DNA from: Cylindrospermum stagnale PCC 7417
GTDB lineage: Bacteria > Cyanobacteriota > Cyanobacteriia > Cyanobacteriales > Nostocaceae
Assembly (NCBI RefSeq): GCF_000317535.1
Contig: NC_019757.1
Span: forward strand, 5,235,501-5,299,500
Direction of reading: 5' to 3'
Length of the DNA: 64,000 bases
In this document: positions 35,224 to 44,921 of the stretch, one piece after another
Layout of the letters: every line of letters begins with the position of its first letter
Numbering within the stretch: the first letter of the stretch is position 1
Program-made: the position numbers and the translations under genes
The notes under the pieces: generated by a model
Seen by the model: only the letters and a program-made list of their open reading frames with translations
Told to the model about the DNA's origin: nothing
Database searches by the model: none

Positions 35224-35409
35224 ATGTTAACTACATACACCGCAAAATATACAAAAACTAATAGCGGATATATGGGACAACTCATTGAATGGCAAGAAGT
35301 GATTACAGAAGGCGAAACATTAGAAGATTGCAGAGCTTTGTTGCAAGATGCTATAAAAGAGATGATTCTTGCCTATCGTCAGCAAAATAAAGAAATTCCC
35401 AGATTTTAA
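35224..35409 (+). CDS. HicB family antitoxin-like protein, without HicA
   Basis: A 61-residue protein with the HicB fold sequence: YTAKYTKTNSGYMGQLIEWQEVITEGETLEDCRALLQDAIKEMIL. HicB normally neutralises the mRNA-cleaving toxin HicA encoded next to it, but no HicA-like frame lies within 500 bp on either side. It has no C-terminal DNA-binding domain. It may be an orphan antitoxin, possibly acting on a toxin elsewhere. Confidence 0.85.
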   Translation: MLTTYTAKYTKTNSGYMGQLIEWQEVITEGETLEDCRALLQDAIKEMILAYRQQNKEIPRF

Positions 35410-35989
35410 GGACTGAAGTCCTTACTACTAGCTTTCTTTTAATTTAATTTTCCTAGGCAGATTCGTTATCAAGGTTTTAGGATTCCACCTTGCTCATGAG
35501 TTATCGGGAATGGCAGCAATTAATTTTTGGGTGTATTTTTTTTGAGGTTTAGCAGCTTTTACATCTATGCAGCTAGAAAGCAGCTATTAAAGTTTTTATA
35601 ACAATACCGTTCAAGTGTACAGATACAATACCAAAAAAAAGTCAAGGGGTCAATAGCAATGGCTGAAAAAACCTAAACTCGTTGAATTATTAAAAATAAT
35701 TGTCAATAATCTTGAGAATATAGGCTGCTTATTGACAAAGTGGAAATATTGCTATTTTCCTAAAATCTAGATTTAAATAATTTATCTTTCTCAAAATTGA
35801 CAAAATAAATATCGCTTATGGCGATTCTCGGTTGGATTGGATGAAATACAATCGAGAGAGGGCGGGGAAACCCGGCCCCTACAAACTTTGCGATTTAAAA
35901 CTGTACCTCACTGTTCTGAAAACCGCTATATATTCCTTTCTTATATAATGTAATGAAATTATCATTCTATCGTGTCAGGAGAAATACTT
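35410..35989. other. 580-bp intergenic region
   Basis: AT-rich. It includes a short GC-rich imperfect palindrome (GGGCGGGGAAACCCGGCCC, about 35858-35876) of the type scattered in Nostoc genomes. No gene or RNA was recognised. Confidence 0.5.
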
Positions 35990-36445
35990 ATGCTGACGAC
36001 TGATATTAATAAAGAATTATATGAGCAAGATTTTTATTTATGGATACAAACTACTGTTAAACTTTTGCAAGAAGGAAAACTAGATCAATTAGATATTGAG
36101 AATTTGATTGAAGAAATCGACAGTATGGGGCGGAGGGAAAAGAAAGAGTTAAAAACTCGATTAATAGTCTTAATTGAACATTTATTAAAACTGCAATTTT
36201 GGATAGAAGAAAAAGATTATAATGCTAGAGGTTGGCGCAATACTGTTGTTGAGCAAAGACGACAAATAATTTATACTCTTGCAGATAGTCCCAGCTTGAA
36301 ATCTATTTTAAATGAGCTATTTCTAGACTGTTATGCAGATGCTAGAAATGATACTCTCAGAAAATATCAACTTTCCTTAGAATTATTCCCCGAACAGCCA
36401 CCCTTTTCTCTAGATCAAGTCCTCAATTCAGATTTTATCCCCTAA
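35990..36445 (+). CDS. DUF29 family protein
   Basis: A 151-residue protein of the DUF29 family, very frequent in filamentous cyanobacteria: NKELYEQDFYLWIQTTVKLLQEGKLDQLDIENLIEEIDSMGRREKKELKTRL, then LLKLQFW and GWRNTVVEQRRQI. The start at 35990 is preceded by AGGAG at good distance; the longer reading from 35972 begins upstream of that site. Function unknown; DUF29 folds as a helical bundle. Confidence 0.9.
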   Translation: MLTTDINKELYEQDFYLWIQTTVKLLQEGKLDQLDIENLIEEIDSMGRREKKELKTRLIVLIEHLLKLQFWIEEKDYNARGWRNTVVEQRRQIIYTLADSPSLKSILNELFLDCYADARNDTLRKYQLSLELFPEQPPFSLDQVLNSDFIP

Positions 36446-36479
36446 ATTTAGGGCGATGGCGCGAACTTTGAGGAGAATG

Positions 36480-38357
36480 TCAAAGTTTTCGCTGCTTTTT
36501 GCGTTCGGGGCTACCTGTGGGAATGGAAGCAATTAATTTTCGGGTGTATGCTTCTTTGGGTTCACGGTAGATGCTTTCTGCTGTACCTTCTTCCACGATT
36601 TTGCCCTGATTCATTACCAAAATGCGATCGCTCATAAATTTCACCACACTTAAATCGTGGGAGATGAAAATATAGGTAAGCTGAAAATCGTGTTGCAATT
36701 CTTTTAATAAATTCAATACCTGGGCTTGCACCGACACATCCAACGCCGAAACCGACTCATCACAGATAATAAACTTCGGATTTAAAGCCAAAGAACGAGC
36801 AATACAAATCCGCTGGCGTTGTCCACCAGAAAACTGATGGGGATAGCGTTTCCGATCGTTTGCATTCAATCCCACCCGTTCTAAAAGTTCCACAACCCGG
36901 TCTTGCCGTTGTCGTAGCGTCTTCCCAACAGCGTGAATTAACAACGGTTCCATTACCGCCTCTCCAATATTCATTCTCGGATCTAGAGAACTAAAGGGGT
37001 TTTGAAAGACTATTTGCATTTCCCGCCGCAGTATCTGCAACGATTTTCCTTTTAAAGTAGTAATATTTTGCCCATTGAAGATAATCTCACCGCCCATCGG
37101 TTCGATTAATCGCAGCAAAGTTCTGCCGAGGGTGGTTTTGCCACAACCCGATTCTCCGACTAATCCCAGTGTTTCCCCTGGTTGGACATCAAAAGAAACG
37201 TCATTAACAGCCATATTGTAGCGTTTTGTACCACCGAAGACCCCCCGGATAGGGAAGCCTACTTTGAGATTACGGATTTGCAACAGGGGTGGTTTTTCGC
37301 TGAGGTTGGCTAATCTTTGGCTAAATTCTTCACTGGTAACTTCCAGGGGTGGTGCGGGTTTTTTCGCCAAAATTACCACTTGTCCATCTGGCGTCTCTTC
37401 GACATTCATGTAGTCAGAAACGGTGAGCAGTTTTTGGGGACGACGGTTAAGACTAGGGCGACAAGCTACCAAACCTTTAGTATATGGATGTTGGGGGTTA
37501 GTAAAAATTTGCTCGACTGCACCCAGTTCGACAACTTTGCCTTTGTACATCACCGCTACTTGGTCAGCGATTTCGGAAATTAGCCCTAAGTCGTGGGTGA
37601 TAAAAATCATCCCCATTTCCCGGCTTTGCTGTAATTCGCTCATCAATTCTAGAATTGTCGCTTGCACCGTCACATCTAAGGCGGTGGTTGGTTCATCGGC
37701 AATTAATAGCGATGGGTTGCAAGAAATTGCCATGGCAATCATCACCCGCTGTAACTGTCCGCCAGAAAGTTGATGTGGGTAGCGTTCCAGCATCGCTTGT
37801 TTGTGTTCTTTCACAAAAGTTGCCAGCTTTACCCCATCCGGTGGCGATGAATTTGGGTTAGTTTGACTCCAGGTGTCAAAATACTGCTGCTGGATTTGTT
37901 CGTCGCTAGGTAGGAGTTTAACTTCTTGCAAATTAGCGATCGCAATTTGTCTGGCTTCAGCATCTGTCACCTTTTGATGCCGGATAATTGCTTCTGTGAG
38001 CTGAAAGCCGATATCATAAACCGGATTCAGGGAACTCATCGGTTCTTGAAAAATCATGGCGATATCGCCGCCTCGGTATAACTGAATTTCTTCAGGAGGC
38101 AAAGCTGCTAAATTAATTGGTTGGGCATTCACCTGGGGACGAAACCAGATTTCTCCACCGCTAACTCTTCCCGGACTCTGCAACAAACCCATCACGGCTA
38201 AGGCTGTTACTGATTTACCACTCCCCGACTCTCCCACTATTCCTAGAGTTTCACCTCGATACAACTGAAAGGTAATACCATCGACAGCTTTGACTGTGCT
38301 GCCATCACCGGAAAATTCAACTTGTAGATTGCGAACTTCTAGGACAGTTTCTCTCAT
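36480..38357 (-). CDS. fused double ATPase of an oligopeptide-type ABC transporter (DppD-DppF-like)
   Basis: A 625-residue protein with two complete ABC ATPase domains. The first has Walker A GESGSGKS (42-49), signature LSGGQLQRV (197-205), Walker B LLIADEP and H-loop THD; the second has Walker A GESGCGKT (401-408), signature FSGGQRQRI and Walker B FIICDES. Each is followed by the oligopeptide-binding C-terminal motif (NPQHPYTKGL; EPKEAYTRKL), which identifies the peptide/nickel subfamily. Residues ~150-188 of the first domain are an extra insert before the signature. It would energise uptake through membrane subunits encoded elsewhere, as none are adjacent. Confidence 0.93.
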   Translation of the reverse strand: MRETVLEVRNLQVEFSGDGSTVKAVDGITFQLYRGETLGIVGESGSGKSVTALAVMGLLQSPGRVSGGEIWFRPQVNAQPINLAALPPEEIQLYRGGDIAMIFQEPMSSLNPVYDIGFQLTEAIIRHQKVTDAEARQIAIANLQEVKLLPSDEQIQQQYFDTWSQTNPNSSPPDGVKLATFVKEHKQAMLERYPHQLSGGQLQRVMIAMAISCNPSLLIADEPTTALDVTVQATILELMSELQQSREMGMIFITHDLGLISEIADQVAVMYKGKVVELGAVEQIFTNPQHPYTKGLVACRPSLNRRPQKLLTVSDYMNVEETPDGQVVILAKKPAPPLEVTSEEFSQRLANLSEKPPLLQIRNLKVGFPIRGVFGGTKRYNMAVNDVSFDVQPGETLGLVGESGCGKTTLGRTLLRLIEPMGGEIIFNGQNITTLKGKSLQILRREMQIVFQNPFSSLDPRMNIGEAVMEPLLIHAVGKTLRQRQDRVVELLERVGLNANDRKRYPHQFSGGQRQRICIARSLALNPKFIICDESVSALDVSVQAQVLNLLKELQHDFQLTYIFISHDLSVVKFMSDRILVMNQGKIVEEGTAESIYREPKEAYTRKLIASIPTGSPERKKQRKL

Positions 38358-38462
38358 GGAAGTAGGTGTGAATTTTGTCGGAAAATTATCTGAATTTTAG
38401 CAGTCGTTCTGATGATATCGCAGTCTCATAATTTAAGACCGCTGACAAAAGTCTCTTCTTCT

Positions 38463-38481
38463 AACAGGCATCTTGCCTGTT
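38463..38481. repeat. AACAGGCA/TGCCTGTT palindrome
   Basis: An 8-bp stem with a 3-base loop between the ABC ATPase and ssb genes, related to the element at 34086-34104. Confidence 0.65.
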
Positions 38482-38555
38482 CGACGTTCCAATGCAAAAT
38501 CCCACCCCGTAAATGAGTGGGATTAGCTGAAAATTTTGCCGCAGAAAAAGCCAAT

Positions 38556-39119
38556 TTAAAACGGAATATCATCCGGATCTGGTTCGGCTTGCGGGACTGC
38601 GGTTGAGAAACTACGGTCAAAAGTTGCGGGTTGATATGCGGGTTCAGCTTTTGTCACCGGGGGAACCACACTTGCACTACTAACCGCTGGGGCAGGTGCG
38701 GGACGTGATGATTCATATACCTCTGGGGGACGGGATGCTGGTTGCATGACAGGGGTGTCTGTAACTGCTGGGGTTCTGGTAGCTGATGGCGATGAAGTCG
38801 CAACGAATGGGCGTTCGCTGCCTACAGGTTGAATTTGTTGCACTGTCAATTCAGCACGTTTTTCTTTGAAACCTTCGGGACGCTCAATCGTATTCATTCC
38901 TAAGCGCCCTACCAAGATTACGCGATCGCCTTCATGATAGTTTTGTTGAATCTCTTTTGCCATATTCGCCCAACCAACAACTTTTAAGGTGGCTGGTGGA
39001 TCTTCTGCTCGCTGGGAGTTGGGAAACTGTACCAGCATTTCCGTAACTTCTAGGTTATCGGCTGTATACCGTAGTTGCGGCTCTTGAATAATTTGCGCCA
39101 TCAAAACGCAGCTGTTCAT
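38556..39119 (-). CDS. ssb: single-stranded DNA-binding protein
   Basis: A 187-residue SSB. Residues 1-105 are the OB fold (VLMAQIIQEPQLRYTADNLEVTEM, KVVGWANMAKEI, GDRVILVGRLGMN). A Pro/Ala-rich flexible linker (~108-175) leads to the acidic tip DPDDIPF, which recruits repair and replication partners. The tip and fold are typical of the cyanobacterial version. A tandem ATG-rich upstream region is absent. It is transcribed alone on the minus strand. Confidence 0.93.
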   Translation of the reverse strand: MNSCVLMAQIIQEPQLRYTADNLEVTEMLVQFPNSQRAEDPPATLKVVGWANMAKEIQQNYHEGDRVILVGRLGMNTIERPEGFKEKRAELTVQQIQPVGSERPFVATSSPSATRTPAVTDTPVMQPASRPPEVYESSRPAPAPAVSSASVVPPVTKAEPAYQPATFDRSFSTAVPQAEPDPDDIPF

Positions 39120-39369
39120 GGAAATTCTCTCCTAATTGAGTCAAGTACCGATTTAAATAAATTATTTCTTTCTTTACTTGGCGTCCTTGGCGGTGCCATC
39201 AAAAAAATAATACTCTTAGTTTTGAGGTATTTTCATTACAAAAGTCAAGCGATCGCTTTGAACAATATCATAAGATCCTGTTCATCGCCTCCGCCTGACT
39301 AAAACGAGCATTGAATTCTGCAATAGTACTATTGTACCATCAATGACAGAAAAAATACTCTAGACAAAT

Positions 39370-40629
39370 TTAAGTTTGCACATGCACCGGAAACACACCC
39401 AAGGCAATCAACCGCCCTGGAAGGTCGCGCAAAATCGGCAATCGCAGCAGTAAAGGTGGTTGAAAGCTTTGATTGTCCCTGAGAACCGGGGCAAATATCC
39501 GCTTTTGAATCAAGGTTTGAAATGCCTGAATAATCCTTGTAGGCAATTCTCGACGGCGTTGCACTTGTGCCAGGTCACTGAGTTCCACAAATCGGGTTTT
39601 CAGCGGTTTGCTCAGTACATTCCCAGCCTCTACAGCGTCTTGAATCGCGTAGTTGATGCCAACCCCACCAACAGGAGACATAACATGAGCCGCATCGCCA
39701 ATGAGTAGCAGTCCTGGACGATACCAGCGCTTGACGCGGCTAGACTCTACAGAGAGAAAGGCGATTTGTGACCAATCGTGTAAATGTTCGATGCGATTAC
39801 TTAATTCTGGCACTACCTCCACAATAGACTTTCTTAACGCCTCCAAACCAGCATTGCGAATCTGCTGATAACCGCCTTTAGGAATCACGTAAGCTAGTTG
39901 CCATTCATCACCACGGTCTAGCATCGCCACAATGTGACCGGGAGCAAACCGCCCCATACCGCCCTCAGGTTCTTCTGGCTGACGAGGTAAGCGAAACCAG
40001 AGAATATCCATCGGTGGAGAGGTTTCAATTGATTCAAAACCACCCAACTGCCTCAGTTTTGAGTGGCGTCCGTCTGCACCCACTGTGAGTATGGCGCGGA
40101 CTTCATGCCACCCACCGCCTCCTCGATAACGGACACCTTGAATTACCCCCTGATCTTCGATTAGTTCTTGTACATTTGCACCCATCACCAGATGAAAATG
40201 CGGATATTGTCGTGCTTCTTGGGTGATGAACTCCAAAAATTTGACTTGGGGAAGCATCATAATATAGGGGTAGCGGGTTTTCAGGTGACTAAAATCTGCT
40301 AAGGTGACGGTATCTTGAGGAGTTTGTAGGCTAAGGCGACGCATTTTGCTATGGGGCAGTTGCAATAAGCGATCGCTTAAACCCAATTCTTCCATGATTT
40401 GCATCACCGATGGGTGAATCGTGTCACCGCGAAAATCTCGATCAAAGTCTTTGTGTGCTTCTAGCAGCGTCACAGAAATGCCCTGACGCGCTAACATCAG
40501 AGCTAAAACAGCCCCCCCTGGGCCACTACCCACAATGCAACAATCAGTGGTTTGGATGTCTAAAATATCATGGGTAGGGTTAACGGTTGGATCTGAAGAA
40601 GCATTTTCAGGTATATAGGTATTCATCAC
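39370..40629 (-). CDS. FAD-dependent monooxygenase (UbiH/PHBH-like)
   Basis: A 419-residue flavoprotein. The FAD-binding Rossmann motif CCIVGSGPGGAVLALML lies at residues ~31-47, GDTIHPSVMQIMEELGL follows, and GDAAHVMSPVGGVGINYAIQDA is the second flavin motif near 310. The family hydroxylates aromatic or isoprenoid substrates; in cyanobacteria related enzymes act on quinones and carotenoid-like compounds, so the substrate is undetermined. It has no signal peptide. An ATG pair at 40629/40626 gives two almost equal starts. Confidence 0.85.
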   Translation of the reverse strand: MMNTYIPENASSDPTVNPTHDILDIQTTDCCIVGSGPGGAVLALMLARQGISVTLLEAHKDFDRDFRGDTIHPSVMQIMEELGLSDRLLQLPHSKMRRLSLQTPQDTVTLADFSHLKTRYPYIMMLPQVKFLEFITQEARQYPHFHLVMGANVQELIEDQGVIQGVRYRGGGGWHEVRAILTVGADGRHSKLRQLGGFESIETSPPMDILWFRLPRQPEEPEGGMGRFAPGHIVAMLDRGDEWQLAYVIPKGGYQQIRNAGLEALRKSIVEVVPELSNRIEHLHDWSQIAFLSVESSRVKRWYRPGLLLIGDAAHVMSPVGGVGINYAIQDAVEAGNVLSKPLKTRFVELSDLAQVQRRRELPTRIIQAFQTLIQKRIFAPVLRDNQSFQPPLLLRLPILRDLPGRLIALGVFPVHVQT

Positions 40630-40852
40630 AACACCTGCAATTGAATGGTTAATCGCTATTTTTTAAACCTTTCCTAGCTACAGAACCTGTATAATCAGCC
40701 CTAAATCTGAAGTTTGGCCAAGACACTTGTTTTGATCTTGACTGAGTAGAGAAATCTTAATAAAGCTAACTGTGTAAAAAACCCTCTTGCCTGAACCTAA
40801 GAACAAATATTTTCTGACTGTCTATTAACTATTACTTTTACCTCAAATACTC

Positions 40853-42184
40853 GTGGCGCAAGTTATTTTAGAGAACGTTTATAAAAGTTTTCCCCCGCGT
40901 AAAGGGGAAATTATTACTTCACCAACCCAAAATCCGCTCAAGCATGGGATTACACATGATGCCGCGCGATCGCATCCAGATATTCTCAATGTCTTACGGC
41001 GGATTAATTTAACGATCGCCGATGGTGAGTTTATGGTGTTGGTGGGGCCTTCTGGCTGTGGTAAAAGCACCTTGCTGCGGTTAATCGCTGGGTTGGAGGA
41101 GATGACAGGCGGGAATATTTGGGTTGGCGATCGCTTAATTAATGATTTACCCCCCAAAGAACGCGATATCGCCATGGTGTTTCAAAATTACGCACTCTAT
41201 CCTCACATGACGGTGTATGACAACATCGCCTTTGGCTTGCGTCGTCGTTTTGTCGAAGCAGGAGATACCCCTGCATCCTTTGATTTTCGCAAGTGGGGGA
41301 AAGATTTGCTAGTGGGGATGAGCAGAAATCTGCCGAAAAAACTCCGTTACATTTCTGATAAAGAACGGGCGGTGGATCAGCGGGTGCATAATGTTGCTCA
41401 ACTGTTGCAAATGGAAGCTTTGCTAAATCGCTTACCCAAACAGTTGTCAGGGGGACAAAGGCAACGGGTAGCATTAGGAAGAGCGATCGCCCGGAATCCC
41501 CAAGTCTTTTTAATGGATGAGCCACTTTCTAATTTAGACGCCAAACTCCGGGCAGAAACCCGCGCCCAAATTGTCAAATTGCAGCGCCAGTTAGGAACGA
41601 CAACGATTTACGTCACCCACGATCAAACAGAAGCGATGACAATGGGCGATCGCATCGCCATTATGTCTGAGGGAAAAATCCAGCAAGTCGCTGCCCCCTT
41701 GGAACTGTACAACCGCCCTGTTAACCGCTTTGTAGCAGAATTCATCGGCTCACCACCCATGAATTTTATTCCTGTAGAGTTTCATGCCCCTCTATTAATT
41801 ACCCATTCTCACTTTCGTTTTACCCTCCCAGAAATCTGGGTAAATACCCTCCAAAAATACGACGGACAAACCTTAATTTTAGGCATTCGTCCAGAACATT
41901 TCAGCTTAAGTGTACCCGCCACCAAAAATTTATCAGTGCAAGTAGACTTAGTAGAAAATTTGGGTAACGATACTTTTCTAGCTGTCAGACTTACCGCATC
42001 AGAATCTCAAGTTGCCAATTCAGACAATTACCTGCAAGTAAGAATTCCCCCAGACCGATTAATCCGTCTTGGTGAACAACTGTGGTTATCGCTATCTCCT
42101 GATAAAATCCACTTTTTTGACCCAGAAACCGAGTTAGCAATATATCCGAAAAACGCATTACCTACTTTGCCTTTTGAAAAGTAA
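40853..42184 (+). CDS. UgpC/MalK-type sugar ABC transporter ATP-binding protein
   Basis: A 443-residue ATPase with GTG start (MAQVILENVYKSFPP). It has Walker A GPSGCGKST, Q-loop FQNYALYPHMTVYDNIAFGLRRR, signature LSGGQRQRV, Walker B FLMDEP and D-loop LSNLDAKLR, and a C-terminal TOBE regulatory part after NRPVNRFVAEFIGSPPMNF, the subfamily hallmark. An unusual insert of ~40 residues (~140-185) lies between the Q-loop and signature, and another near the start (~17-45). It serves uptake of sugars, glycerol-phosphate or osmolytes such as glucosylglycerol; partner permeases are not in the window. Confidence 0.92.
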   Translation: MAQVILENVYKSFPPRKGEIITSPTQNPLKHGITHDAARSHPDILNVLRRINLTIADGEFMVLVGPSGCGKSTLLRLIAGLEEMTGGNIWVGDRLINDLPPKERDIAMVFQNYALYPHMTVYDNIAFGLRRRFVEAGDTPASFDFRKWGKDLLVGMSRNLPKKLRYISDKERAVDQRVHNVAQLLQMEALLNRLPKQLSGGQRQRVALGRAIARNPQVFLMDEPLSNLDAKLRAETRAQIVKLQRQLGTTTIYVTHDQTEAMTMGDRIAIMSEGKIQQVAAPLELYNRPVNRFVAEFIGSPPMNFIPVEFHAPLLITHSHFRFTLPEIWVNTLQKYDGQTLILGIRPEHFSLSVPATKNLSVQVDLVENLGNDTFLAVRLTASESQVANSDNYLQVRIPPDRLIRLGEQLWLSLSPDKIHFFDPETELAIYPKNALPTLPFEK

Positions 42185-42290
42185 GTCAACTGCTCCACAG
42201 TGTAAGCACATTGAATTTTGTAGTTACAATTACAGATGAATTTGCATATCACCATTACAATCTCGATATGCTATTAAATATAGCTCGGTA

Positions 42291-42527
42291 TCAGCTTGAA
42301 TATCTATTAAGGTAACAGAAAAGAGTGACGGTGACTGCAACTAGCAGAAGTATAGAATTATTGAGTAAGCTGTCTAGGCTATAGGATTTTGAATTTTTAT
42401 TGAGAAATACAAATAAAAGTAAGGGTAAAACTCCAACTATCGGAATTTTTACCCATATACATATTCCAACAAATAGAAAAATGTACTTTTGATAGTTGGT
42501 TTGGACAATTGATAAATTTAAATTCAT
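42291..42527 (-). pseudogene. truncated copy of the EpsG/Wzy-like polymerase gene
   Basis: The first ~70 of 78 residues equal the start of the 439-residue polymerase at 45722-47041 (MNLNLSIVQTNYQ...). A one-base indel near 42308 shifts the frame and the protein ends in an unrelated CYLNRYSS. It covers only the first two membrane helices. It is a by-product of the segment duplication. Confidence 0.9.
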
Positions 42528-42564
42528 TATCTAATTCTATGTTTTATGCTGAGGCAATCAAAGG

Positions 42565-43533
42565 TTATTGAAATAAGCTTAACCAGATGATATGTTCTTC
42601 TTTTCTCATCCTGAGAATAGTAAATAAACTATGAATTTGACCTTTAGTCCAATTCCACATAATCAATGTTTCTGCTTGATTCTTCGGATTGATTAAAGCT
42701 TTAACATAGCAAGCAATTATTTGCAAAAATCCTTTGAAAATTCGTAAAATAGATACAAGCAACCAAAGATAATAAGAACGGTGCCAACGCATCACAGCAA
42801 TGTAAGGCGCTGCGGCACCAAAACCATACACTAAGTTAAAAAGATAAGTTTCTGATATCCGCTTTGTGGGGATGAAATGGTGCAGCACACAATCAGGTGT
42901 ATACCAAAGTTCATAACCTGCGTTCAGAATTCGCAAAACTATCTCAGAATCTTCTCCCGCACTTAGTTTTTTTCCTTCTCTACCGTTGAGTAATTGTTTA
43001 TCTAACCAGCCACTTTTCTCAATGGCAGTTCTGCTAATAACTAAACCTGCACCTGGAATCTGGTAATTACGCCGATTTAATTGTTGTGAAGTTTCGCCGC
43101 GCTCATTGGCAGCAAATTTACCTGAATGTTTGACAAGGATGGGCGAAGGAGTTATTTCCCAATCGAGAACTACCTTGCCACCAAAAGCACCACAATTTGG
43201 ATGAGTTTCCGCAAATTGTCTTGCTTTGTCTATCCAGTCTGCTGATAAAAGGCAATCATCATCAACAAAACCGAGCCATTCACTAGTTGTATTTTTAATT
43301 CCACACAACCGGGCGTGAGTTAATCCTTGTTTTGGCTCTACTATCCTACGCAAGCCAGGTATTAGTTGTAAATTAATATGTCTTTCAACAACAGCACCAG
43401 TATCATCTGTACAGTTATTATCTACAACTAAAACTGTCCATTGATAGCCAGGAGATACTTTTGATAATGAAAGGGCTGTCAGAACACGATCTAGCAAATT
43501 AGCATTGTTGTAAGTACAAATTATTATATCCAT
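42565..43533 (-). CDS. family 2 glycosyltransferase, duplicated copy
   Basis: A 322-residue GT-A enzyme: MDIIICTYNNANLLDRVL at the start, the divalent-metal motif FVDDDC near 94-99, and the AGEDSEIVLR motif near 194-203 holding the likely catalytic acid. The C-terminal ~60 residues include a hydrophobic helix (YYLWLLVSILRIF) that would anchor it to the membrane. It transfers a sugar to a growing lipid-linked oligosaccharide. It differs from its twin at 47079-48056 by only about nine residues, e.g. GED here against GGD there. Confidence 0.92.
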   Translation of the reverse strand: MDIIICTYNNANLLDRVLTALSLSKVSPGYQWTVLVVDNNCTDDTGAVVERHINLQLIPGLRRIVEPKQGLTHARLCGIKNTTSEWLGFVDDDCLLSADWIDKARQFAETHPNCGAFGGKVVLDWEITPSPILVKHSGKFAANERGETSQQLNRRNYQIPGAGLVISRTAIEKSGWLDKQLLNGREGKKLSAGEDSEIVLRILNAGYELWYTPDCVLHHFIPTKRISETYLFNLVYGFGAAAPYIAVMRWHRSYYLWLLVSILRIFKGFLQIIACYVKALINPKNQAETLIMWNWTKGQIHSLFTILRMRKEEHIIWLSLFQ

Positions 43534-43610
43534 GAATCCAATCCTTAATGATTTTTAATTTAACAATCAGTTAGTAAATCAAAGTCCTAAACCTTATTTT
43601 TAGCAATATA

Positions 43611-43632
43611 GAGACGCTGCATACAACGTCTC
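43611..43632. repeat. GAGACGCTGC-type palindromic repeat
   Basis: GAGACGCTGCA/TACAACGTCTC followed by TACTTT, directly beyond the edge of the duplicated segment. It is the same family as the copy inside the MidA-type gene (26189). Its position at the duplication junction is notable. Confidence 0.75.
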
Positions 43633-43736
43633 TACTTTATGGGTGATTTGCCGGACATCATATTATAAATAGGGTTCGCATAATTTGGAAGCTCTGCAAA
43701 GAAATCCCCGGTGCGTATATTAATCCACAAATTAAT

Positions 43737-44888
43737 TTACCAATTTCTTACTCTCATAATTTTCTGGCGAAATAATTGATAGGCATATCCAGAAAAGTGA
43801 GCAATTGGCATACTTAATAAAGTAATCCCACAAAATAACCAACGACTAAAAAATGAGGGTATTTTATCTTCTCTACCTCGCCAAATCTCGGAATTAAAGC
43901 TTTTTGACCATGCCAAAGTAACTCGTAGACTCTCTAAAAAAGGCAAAAATAAACCTATTACAATCAATATTTCTATAGGCAACCCCAGTTTAGGAAATAG
44001 TAAATCAACAATCAGCAATAAAATGACAGTAGATATAAATACAAAAGGTAGCAACCCTCTCAACTGCGATTTAATTTTGTGTTTTGTACTTGTTAAATAC
44101 CGACCTCTGCCATATTTTAAATATTGAATAAACAAAGACTTCCAAGTTTTTCGGGGGTAGTACCAAGCACGAATTTTGGAGTCAATATATATGGCTTGTT
44201 GATTTTGAGCAATTAATCTTTGATTTAATTCCGCATCTTGATTAGTAATTTGTGTTGTGTCAAATACTTTTTTAAATCTCAAGTTTAATTTAGCATCTTC
44301 ATTAGAACTTGCCTCGACATCATAGCCTTGGGTCTCTAGTAAACTTTTTTTCCAGAAACATCCTAAATAAACTGTCTCGGCATAACCTGTATAGTTGGGA
44401 TTTCTATATTTAGCTCCACCATTACCAAGAAAACTTTTGGATGCAAGGGCAACACCAGCTTGGAAAGAAGTTTTGGCAACAAAACGCTGCGCTCCACCGA
44501 CATTGCTAGCTTTTGATTCCAGCAAAGCCTCTACACATCTTTCAATATAGTCAGGTGCATAATCCGAATGGGCATCGATTCTAATAAAAACATCACCTAT
44601 CGATTCAGAAATAATTAAATTAAGACCAGCCGATTGAATTTTGTCAGGATTGTGTATTAACTTAACTCGTGAGTCTTTATCTGATAGATTTTTGACTATT
44701 TCTTGAGTGCCATCATTACTGCCACCATCAGCTACAAATATCTCGATTAAGTTGGGATAACTTGTTCGTAAAAACCCTAAAACCAGGTTTTCTATATAAT
44801 GTACCTCGTTATAAGTAGGTATAGCTACAGTTACAGAAGGAAAAGTCTTAGCTGTGGGTTCAACTAACATATTAGATTTAGCCATCAT
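43737..44888 (-). CDS. family 2 glycosyltransferase with membrane tail (ExoA-like)
   Basis: A 383-residue protein. The N-terminal GT-A domain has VAIPTYNEVHYIENLVLGFL, FVADGGSNDGTQEIV and the metal motif IDAHSDY near 100. After ~245 come hydrophobic helices (LLPFVFISTVILLLIVDLLF; ILIVIGLFLPFL) typical of the succinoglycan ExoA-type transferases. A second ATG lies one codon downstream. It stands 33 bases after the next upstream glycosyltransferase and so is part of the exopolysaccharide operon. The exact donor sugar cannot be told. Confidence 0.9.
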   Translation of the reverse strand: MMAKSNMLVEPTAKTFPSVTVAIPTYNEVHYIENLVLGFLRTSYPNLIEIFVADGGSNDGTQEIVKNLSDKDSRVKLIHNPDKIQSAGLNLIISESIGDVFIRIDAHSDYAPDYIERCVEALLESKASNVGGAQRFVAKTSFQAGVALASKSFLGNGGAKYRNPNYTGYAETVYLGCFWKKSLLETQGYDVEASSNEDAKLNLRFKKVFDTTQITNQDAELNQRLIAQNQQAIYIDSKIRAWYYPRKTWKSLFIQYLKYGRGRYLTSTKHKIKSQLRGLLPFVFISTVILLLIVDLLFPKLGLPIEILIVIGLFLPFLESLRVTLAWSKSFNSEIWRGREDKIPSFFSRWLFCGITLLSMPIAHFSGYAYQLFRQKIMRVRNW

Positions 44889-44921
44889 ATTGAATTTGCT
44901 TTTGATAAATCACAATTTAAA

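Larger units (their letters stand above)
42248..43607 (-). repeat. duplicated glycan-locus segment, downstream copy
   Basis: About 1.36 kb, closely similar to 46763-48126 in the same orientation. It contains the extreme 3' end of a flippase gene, a complete GT2 gene and the first ~68 codons of a polymerase gene. Similarity is near-complete over the GT2 gene and weaker at the flanks (flippase end near 43590-43607). Confidence 0.85.
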
